Positions 44,501-50,500 of a stretch of DNA of 51,158 nucleotides are shown here, piece by piece (positions within the stretch are counted from its first letter, which is position 1; every line of letters starts with the position of its first letter). The stretch spans positions 1 through 51,158 of the IMG/VR virus record IMGVR_UViG_3300031857_000283; one strand, written 5' to 3'. Source of the stretch: a virus. The position numbers were made by a program, and so were the translations under genes. The notes under the pieces were generated by a model. The model searched no databases, was not told the origin of the DNA, and saw only the letters and a list, made by a program, of their open reading frames with translations.

Positions 44501-47500
44501 CCAAACAGGGCATGATTGCCCAGGTGCTCACCGCCGACGCCGTTGGCAATGAGTTCGAAGACCCGAGCGACGAGATCCGCATGAACATGGCCGAGATGGC
44601 CGCCCACACCCAAGGCGACCCCGACATGATCCGCACCGTCCAGGTGGACAAGATTTTCCGCGAACTCCGCGCCGCCTACGAAGGCTTCCAGCGCATGGAC
44701 AGCGGCCGCCGCGCCGACGTGCGCCGCCTCACCCACAACATCACCACAGACACCGCCGCCCTGCCACGCATCGACAGCGAGGCCGAGCGCTACGGGAAAC
44801 TCTGGGACGCCAACGAAGGCAAACCCGTTTACACCTTTGGCGGCACCACCATCGACACCGCCGAGAAAGACGCCAAGATCACGAAGCCGCTCGACCTTTG
44901 GGTGACTGAAAACGCCCGCGAGATGGCCCTCAAAGGCCAGCAGGAGCGATCCGCCAAGTTCACCATTAATGGCCAAGACTTCAATCTCACGGTCAAAGGA
45001 GAATCTGAACCCACCGAGTTCAACGATGGCGGAGTCTATGGCTTTGTCGAAATCGCCAAAAGCGACCGCTACGCCAACTTCCAAGGCGGAGCCCGTGGCG
45101 TGTTGCAAGCGCTCCACCGTTTAACCGAGGCTACCGCCACCCGCCCCGTTGAAACCCGTGCCGAAATCGCCAAGAACAGCAAGAAACTCGCGCAGATCGA
45201 ATCCTACTTGGCGAAGGAGCAAGGCTTCCCCCGCATGGAGGAGCTTCAAGCCATCCAACGCGAGCGCCTTGAGCTGCAACAGCGCATCAATGCCCGCAAC
45301 GCCCCGGCCCCTAAACCGCCAAGCGACAACACCGTCCGCCAGGGCCTTGTCATTCCTCCGCTTACACAGGCCGACGCCGTGCTCCTCACGCCCGAGGTCA
45401 ATGCCGCCCTCGCGCAAGCTGTCATCACCGACAATAGCCTTGTGCTCCCCGAGCAACTCGACCGCAAACTCTACGAGAAGGTAAACCGCGCCCTCGAATC
45501 CGCCGGCGGAGTCTGGAGCAAACGCGACAAAGCCCATCTTTTCGCGGGCGACCCCCGCCCCTACCTCGGCCTCGCCGAGATGCCCGAGGACGCCACCCTT
45601 GCCAAAGCCTCCACCCAGGTCTATACTCCCACCTCGTATGACACCGCCGCGCCTGACCCCTTCACCGGTTTCCCCAGCCTCATCACAGGCTCCCAGCTCT
45701 CTCGGGAACAAGGACGTGCGATCAGCCATGCGCATGCCCAACGCCTACGCGCAGGCCTGTCATCACGCCCAGACAACGGGCAAGCTGGCCCCGCACTTGC
45801 AGCAAGTCGCGCAGGAACTCTCAGCGTAAAAAGTGATGCGGGCACTCCTGCCCGCAATCTGCCTCCCGTCCCCGTCCTCTCGAACTCCCAGTTCGCGAAG
45901 CTCCAAAAACTCCCCCTCATCGGTGAAGGAGCCGAGGCCAAAGTTTACGCCGACCGCACCCGCGGCGTGGTTTACAAAGTCCTCCAAGGCTACGCCCCCG
46001 TCCCCGGCGTCATCGGCTCCACCGCCCTCGGCGTCTGGCCCCAGGTGTATTACACCTCCAGCGGCAAGCTCGACTACGCCTTCGCCCCTGCCGAGCGCCC
46101 GCGCCAGCTCGCCGTCCGCCTCGCCGTCCAAACCCTCCTCGGCGGCACCCCCACCGAAATCGTCGGCATCGCCCCCGAGGGCCACATCATCCTCAAGCAG
46201 CCCTTGAGCCCCAATCCCTCCATCGGCTCCGAATCCGCGCCTCCGGCGTCGTCCTCGTCCTCGTTCTCCTACTCGTCCTCGACCGTTTTCGACGCCCGCA
46301 ACCGCGCCGGCCTCGTCGAGATCCCCAAAGCCCTCCTCGCCGATCCCAACGCGCCGCGCACCTTCCTCGCCGTCGTCGAGGGCCGCCCGTGGCTCCTCAT
46401 GGACCTGCACCCCGACAACTTCGTCGGCGACAACCAGGCCCAAGGCCGCATCAACGACGCCATCGTCGGCCAGCTCACCGCCACCCACCTCGCCAAAATC
46501 CCCGGCCTCGCCCAGCTCGTCAAAGACGCCGCCGCCCGCGCCCGCGACCTCGGCGACCGCGCCGACCGCTTGTTCATGGCGACAAAGCGTGTAGAGTCCC
46601 CCATGGCATCCGACTCCGGGGCCGCCCAATCCAACACAGAGCCTTCGCCGGGCGGTCTTTCTGAGGCGGAAGTTCTTTTCCGCCGCTTGTCGGGAAAATA
46701 CAACGAAGAAATTGATCCGCTTCCGCAAAGCGATTTTGACCCTGATCAGCTTTCCAAAACCGTTCAATTTGCGGGCCGAGAATGGGAAATTGAAATCAGC
46801 AACTGGGCATTCCGTGCATGGGACAAAGCCGATGCAGACAACAATTACACGGCGCATCTCAATAATGAACTCGAAATCATCTCCGATAATGAAGAGGGTG
46901 ATGTGCCTGAACACATTGCGGACATCTGGGAAAAAGCGCCAGAGTCATGGTGGGAAGTTCCAACAGTCGATGAAAGCGACCCCACCACATGGGCACCCGA
47001 GCAATCTTCGTATGCCGTGCAAACCAATGATGGCGAATCCGGATGGCAGGATGACATTCAAACGCTGAATCTCAAAGAAGCTGTTGCTGCCTACACATCA
47101 GAAAAAAGCGAAGACAAACGTCTGATTTTTTACACCGGTGAAACCACGCAAGGCAAAGACCGTTTTGGATTTTGGGGTGATATGCCGCAAATGGAGGTTT
47201 TGGCCCGCCCGTCATTTGTGGCAAAGTTGCTAAACGTGTTTCCTGGGATGACCCGCGAGGAAGCTCAGGACATTGCTGCATCGCGCAACGACGACAACAC
47301 GGATGCGTGGCTGGTAGCTCAAGCCTACGCCCGCCATCGCTACACCGACTACGACGACCGCCTGCGCGCCGCCCGCGAAATGGATCAAGACACCAGCGCC
47401 GAGCGGGCAAAAGCACGGTTTGAACTGCGGGACACCATTGAATCCGTCATGGATCGCTGGTCAACGCCTCCAACAAAAACCGCCACTCCAGTTTCCCAGA

Positions 47501-50500
47501 GTGACGGTTTGAATCAGATCGGTAACGATGTGACGGCTCGCCTTGCGGCGTCTGAGCCAATGCCGGAAGCTCAGAGGGTCGTTGGCACGTGGCCAACGAA
47601 AAGTGACCCATCCACCGCCAAAGTCAACCCTGAATCCTCCCGTGCCGCAGATGGCACGCTGGCGAAAGCCACCACCACCGTCACTCCGGTTTCTCTCCCC
47701 GCACGCGCCGCTACTTACGTCGGCAAGAAGCTCCTCGACACCGCCGAGGGCACCATGAACCTCACCAGTGCCGCCACGCGTGCCACTGGCCTCGAAAACC
47801 CACTCCAAAAACTCGGCTGGAACCACCTCGACCGCGCCCTCTCCGCCAAGCTCGCCGCCCTCGCTCGCTGGACCGATGGCCGCACCGGTGCTAGCCAAAC
47901 GGTGGCTAAATGGACCAACGCCACCCCGCAGAAGCTCCGCGACGCCGCCCACGCCCTGAAGCGTGAATTCTTCCCGGACTCCGTCCTGCCCCGCGAGATC
48001 CTCGCCAAGAAGCGCGAGATGGAGATCAAGACCGCCATGGGCTCCCAGAAAGCCATGGACCTCGTGCGCGCCCTCCAGGGCTCGCCAAAGTTCTCCACCC
48101 TCGCCTACCCGCCCGGTTTCGCGGAAAACCCCACCCACCGCCGCCACCTCTACGAGGCCATGACCGGCGAACGCGATCTCGCCACCCTGCCAAAAGAGTT
48201 GCAGGACCTCGCCGCGAAGCTCCGCGCCATGCTCGTCGAAATCGGCCGCGAGGCCGTGAAGCAGAACCGCATGAGCACGGACACCTTCGACAACCTCCGC
48301 ACCACCTACATGCCGCATTTCTACGAGGAGGACGTGCAGAAGGAAAAGAGCCTCTTCCAGCGCTTCCGCCTCGGCGTGCGCGACATCCTCGCCCAGCGCA
48401 CCACCGCGTGGCACATCGAGGACACCGCGCAGAAGGACAGCACCGGCCAGCCCCGCCTCGTCTCCCACACCGGGAACCAATGGCGCTTCCGCAACCAGCA
48501 GCACATGGACGCCTTCTTCGAGGACTTCATCCAGCAGCAGGCCCTCGCTGAACTCCAAAGCCGCTACGGGAAGAAATTCCGCAGCCTCACCGCCGCGGAT
48601 CTCATGACGCCCTCGAAGCTCGATCCCGAGATTCGCGGACGCCTCCAGGAGATCAAACGCACCCTCCACCAGCGTTACAAACGCCAGCGCCCCCTCACCA
48701 TCGCGGAGCAGGAAAAAGCCGGGCTCATCATGGACCCCGTCTATGCCATCGCCCGCTACGCCGCCCAGATGGCGCATGACAACAGCACCGCAGAGTTCTT
48801 CAACCACGTCGCCGCCCAGCCCGCCCTCGTCTCGGACATCGCCACCCCCGGCTTCACCGAGATCCCGGACAACCCGCGCTTTGGCCGCCTCGCCGGGAAG
48901 TTCGTCGAAAACGACGTCGCCGGCCAGCTCCTCGAACTCATCGAGACCCCCGGCATCGCCCTCAAAATCTACGACACCGTCCTCGGCTGGTGGAAGACCG
49001 GGAAAACCGTGCTCAATCCCGGCACCCACGTTCGCAACGTCCTCGGGAACCTCTTCTTCTCCCAGCTCGCCGGCAACAGCGTCTGGAACCCCGGCAACGC
49101 CACCTATTACCGCCAGGCCCTCACCGCCCTCCGCCAGGGCGGCCCCGTGCTCACCGAGGCCTACGACGCTGGCGTCCTCGGGGCCGACTTCGTCTCCGCC
49201 GAACTCCGCCAGACCCTCCGCCAGCTCCTCCCCGATCCCGCCACCATCGTGGACGACGGCAAGGCCCCGACCTTCCTCATGGGCATCGGCAAAGCCATCG
49301 GCCGCTTCATCGGCACCCCCGCCGGCAAAGCCTACAACAACATCGCCGCCCTCTACCAAGCCGAAGACGAAATCTTCAAGCTCGCCGCCTACCTCAAAGC
49401 GAAGGACATGCTGACCGAAGGGGGCGCGGGCACTCCTGCCCGCTCTGCCGCCGCTGCCAACCACGTCCGCCAATGGTTCCCCTACTTCGACAGCGGCACC
49501 TCCGGCACCCTGCGCCTCATCGGCCGCACCGCCATGCCCTTCCTCGGCTTCTACCGCGAATCGATCCGCATCTTCGGCCACGCGCTGAAGGAGCGCCCCA
49601 TCGCCCTCGCCGCCGGTCTCAGCGTGCCCTCCTTCGTCACCTTCCTCTCCGCCATGGCCCTCGGCCTCGATGACGACGACCTCGAAGAGATCCAGAAAGA
49701 CATGCGCGGGAAAGCCGGGAAGCTCCTCGGCCCCACCCCGCTCGAAGGCATGCCGCTCTTCTCCATGCTCCTGCCCGTCCGCAGCGACACCGGCCAGGTC
49801 CAGCAGTTCGACATCTCCGCCGTTCACCCCTTCGTGGATTTCCTCGGCACCCGCGTCGAGTCCGGCCCGCAGGAGGACTGGTGGCAGAAGACCCTCCGCA
49901 GCTTCGTCGCCGCCGGCCCCATCGGCAGCCTCCTCTACGCCCAGATGACCGGACGCGACACCTTCGGCGACCGCACCTTCGTCGAAGACAACATGACCGG
50001 CACCGAGAAGCTCGCCGCCCGACTCGACAACGCCGCCAAAACCCTCCTCCCGCCGCTCTTCCCCGGCGGCACCGGTTTCGAGACTCTTTCCAACGCCGGC
50101 GAGCGCTCCACCAACAAGACCCTCGAAGTCCGCAGCCCCACCCAGGCCGCCGTCCGCGTCCTCGGGGGCCTCGACGTCCGCAATGCCACCCCAGACCTCT
50201 ACCGCCTCGCCGACGACTGGCGCAAAGCCCACGGCTACGAGGTGCAGGAAGGCATGGACTACGGCAGCACCACGCCCGCCAGCCGCGCGCGGAAGGCGCT
50301 CTTTGCCCAGCTCGCCCAGGACCAGCCAAACCTCACCGCGGTGAAGAACATCCTCACCGCCCTCGACAAGATGGGCCACCCCGTCCGCACCGAGCAGGAC
50401 GTGAACAAGCTCTTGTTCTACCGCGATCCGCTGAAGCTCATCGGCGGCAACAAGTCCAAAGGCATCACCGCCCCCGACGCCCAGGCCCAATTCCGCGCCA

